A stretch of 64,000 nucleotides of DNA from Vitellaria paradoxa (lineage: Eukaryota; Streptophyta; Magnoliopsida; Ericales; Sapotaceae): positions 29,476,147 to 29,540,146 of the forward strand of contig CM034243.1 of the NCBI GenBank assembly GCA_019916065.1, in the 5' to 3' direction. The first letter of the stretch is position 1. Each line of letters starts with the position of its first letter. A program made the translations under genes and the position numbers. The notes beneath the pieces are model-generated. The model was not told the DNA's origin. It worked only from the letters and a program-made list of their open reading frames with translations, and searched no databases. This document shows positions 61,701-64,000 of this stretch, one piece after another.

Positions 61701-64000
61701 TTCATAAAAGATCACATAAGATTTCATCTCAGTTTTTATCATAAAAGATCACGCTTTTAGTGGGTGATTGTTCTAAGTTTTTTTTATCACGGGTGTAAGC
61801 TGTGATCGAAAAGAAGTAACTTACAATCTCAACTGAATCAATCACGCTTTTATGACTGAGATAGAAAATGAAATATCACACCTAAAAGATGTGATGTTTA
61901 TACATTTTTGTAGCAGTGGATACCTTGATTTTTTGGTGCTCTTTGTTATTAGGATCGAAGGAGTCAGTCATACACCATTCATCAGCAGCAAAACACTGAC
62001 CAGGCTTCAATACTCTATAAATCTCTTTGTAGCACCCAACCTTCAGACCAGAAGATCAAAAATTAATTCAAAACAGGGCAGGGAATTGAGAACGAAAGAA
62101 GAGAAGTAGAAAAGCAAACAAACTTAACATGTTACAAGACAAGAGCTACAGTTTTCATAAAATAAATATTTTAGATATATCTACCACATCTGGAGCATGA
62201 CAGGTAGCCTCCATTGCATATATTGCGTCAAAACTATTGTCAGGAAATGGCATCTTCATGAAATCTGCCTGCATAATTATGAAACAATAATCAAAGGCTG
62301 GAAAATGACAGGAACAAAGTAATCCAATTTATTTAGACGACCACTAACCTTCACAAGGTCACAAGTCCCATCTACTCCAGCATTGCGGTTCAATTCCTGC
62401 AGAATGATAAAAGCACCTAAGCATTGCACCGCCGGAATGATAAAGAGTTTTTCTTTTTTATTTTTTTAACAGATAAAGAGCAATATGGCAGAATTTCAAT
62501 AGTTACACAGGATCTATTTAACCAACAGAAATGGAACGCTATCATCCTTCTTTGATTATGAATTCAAGCTCAAATATAACTATGTTTTTGATGCTACTAA
62601 TAAAAGAATTCCCGCTAGAGAGAGCATTGATCAACCGCATTAAGAAATTATAAATTCAAAATAATAGACATTTGTTCTTATGGATCACCTTATTACTCCA
62701 TGTAATTTTTGTCACATGGTAAAACATAAGAATGTACCTTTGCTCTTGATAGCTGATATTCATTGTTGTTCAGGCCTGTAACAGAAGTCATGCTGCCAGA
62801 TATCACCAACAAACAGATTCTCAGATCCAACTCTTGCAAATAGCTAAATGAATTACCTAATGGAGCTATTCAGCCCTTTTTCTGAATAAAACTGAAATAA
62901 GCATGAGTCATACAAGGAAAAATACCAGCAACCCCATTACTAAAGTCGTGGCTATTACATGTTATACTAGGACCAGCTAACATCTTCTCACTTGGTTATT
63001 TGTGCCACATTCAGATAGATTCATGAAAATAAACCCCCAAAATCACTAAACCCATGCCTCAAATCGTTACCATCGAGGGAAGGAATACATAGGGAATAAA
63101 AATCCTCCCTTGTCAGCAGCAACTACGGTTTTCTGGCAATGATGGGAGTTATCTTACAAAGATGTGTATAATAGATACATTAGTAGATTCAGTAAAATAT
63201 ATAGATTGAGATGAACAGCCTGTTGTTCAAGCAAGATATCAGGCATACAGTACCGTGAATGTGGGAAATAGGGTGGTGATAGTGAAGGAACACAGTGGAT
63301 TAGTTGGGTATGGATCACAGAAGAAAAAGATAACATAATTTTACCGTTTTGAAAATATATAACCCTAGGTTGTGTGATGGTATCCAATTGGTTCAAGTTA
63401 ACTATTTGTTATTTTAAAACGGTAGAATGGACGTTTGAAGCAGTCAGCTGAGGCAACCACAACAGTCAAAAGATCTCCTTGGTCCAGCTAAGTAATTCCA
63501 AAATGGGGTGGAGGAAGGAAATTGCCTTTCTGCTAAAACCTCGAGGGTTAAAATTCCAATTCAGCATCAAATCAAACCTTTCAAGCATTAGCAAATATAA
63601 AATACAACTAGGACACACCATACAAATGTTTTAAAAGCATCATTCGGATTACATACTTGCCCCTAAACCGTGGTTCAAAGAAGAAAACCAAGCAAAGCAC
63701 AAAATCAACAGCCATATCCAAGAACAAATTAGGTTCACCCATGAATAATACCTGAACTTAGCAATTTCCCTTAATGGTCCGCCAATGCCACACCCAACAT
63801 CTAACACCTACAGCAATAAGAAATAGCTAAAACTCATCTATCTCAAAAAATAACTCATCATAAGTCAGTTCACTATTCATTTCTGATATTCTATTGTAAA
63901 ATCAACTAAAGTGGAAAAACCTTCTGTCCAGGTTTTAGGCCCAACTGTAAAGCAAGGAAGTGCTCATGTCGCTTAATGCTCTCTTTAAGAGACTCCCCTT
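58734..64000 (-). CDS. SMT1: Sterol C-24 methyltransferase 1, copy 3 (intact where visible, 5' part outside window)
   Basis: 3' two-thirds of the gene. Exons from the window edge down: 64000-63921 (exon 4, partial), 63807-63752, 62792-62738, 62396-62349, 62269-62186, 62040-61924, 59996-59913, 59795-59673, 59440-59343, 58797-58734. Every border is GT/AG and the joined frame is open from the window edge to the TAA at 58736-58734, ending [11 protein letters not shown]. With exons 1-4 of the other copies the full frame is 1038 nt (345 residues), as expected for plant SMT1. The Rossmann motif LDVGCGIGG lies in exon 5. Two motif residues differ from the family pattern in all copies (DEW for YEW in exon 9, GSG for GDG in exon 10). 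Copy 3 alone has Tyr for Asp in the PLD motif of exon 11 (codon 59741-59739). Exons 1-3 are not visible, so full integrity is unproven. Confidence 0.93.
60098..61918. mobile_element. Non-autonomous CACTA element in SMT1 intron 9, unit 3
   Basis: Same element at the same intron position; left end CACTACTACAATAAT. Confidence 0.78.

Larger units (their letters stand above)
52642..64000. repeat. Tandem segmental duplication, unit 3 (cut by window end)
   Basis: Third unit, collinear with the first 11.4 kb of units 1 and 2 and truncated inside SMT1 exon 4. It has a private 168-bp MITE-like insertion at 57275-57442. It keeps exon 12 and its visible exons have no frame breaks. Confidence 0.97.

Noticed and set aside
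1..64000. Centromeric or other high-copy satellite as the cause of the tandem pattern
   Set aside because: The period is about 26 kb and includes a whole gene, so it is a segmental duplication rather than a satellite.
1..64000. CRISPR array, operon, riboswitch or phage features
   Set aside because: Spliced plant gene and plant transposons only; direct repeats seen are tandem duplications without regular spacers.

Overview
The window is nuclear DNA from a flowering plant, probably a eudicot. It is strongly AT-rich and its introns are filled with transposable elements. It holds a single multi-exon plant gene family (sterol C-24 methyltransferase, SMT1-type), plus plant-type SINEs, a TRIM, a CACTA element, Harbinger-like MITEs and a Ty1/copia remnant. 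The species cannot be named from the sequence.

Layout. Everything belongs to one long direct tandem repeat of about 26 kb. Unit 1 runs 1-26055, unit 2 runs 26056-52641, and unit 3 starts at 52642 and is cut by the window end. Units are collinear at high identity and differ mainly by single-base indels. Two larger differences are private to one unit: a 569-bp deletion that removes exon 12 of the gene in unit 1, and a 168-bp MITE-like insertion in unit 3. Reading a unit left to right: copia integrase tail; minus-strand SINE; 0.8-kb AT-rich TIR element; 1.3-kb foldback; plus-strand SINE; small MITE; 456-bp TRIM; the SMT1 gene on the minus strand (13 exons, about 10 kb, with a CACTA element in intron 9 and two Harbinger-like elements in intron 1); the SMT1 promoter; several more MITEs; a roughly 200-bp tandem array made of a MITE end plus its flank; a minisatellite; and a copia gag-to-integrase remnant leading into the next unit.

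Genes. The only cellular gene is SMT1 (S-adenosylmethionine:cycloartenol C-24 methyltransferase), which catalyses the first plant-specific step towards 24-alkyl sterols. The reconstructed reading frame is 345 codons, a normal length for the family. Copy 3 is intact as far as it can be seen (part of exon 4 to the stop). Copy 1 lacks exon 12 and has frame breaks in exons 2 and 13. Copy 2 has one-base deletions in exons 2, 3, 9, 10 and 12. Many one-base differences also lie in non-coding DNA, so consensus error in a long-read assembly competes with real pseudogenisation. All copies carry unusual residues at positions I remember as conserved (DEW instead of YEW; GSG instead of GDG), which suggests a divergent paralogue.

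No other protein gene, tRNA, rRNA, CRISPR or prokaryotic feature is supported. Most short open frames are chance frames in repeats or run-on frames through SMT1 exons.
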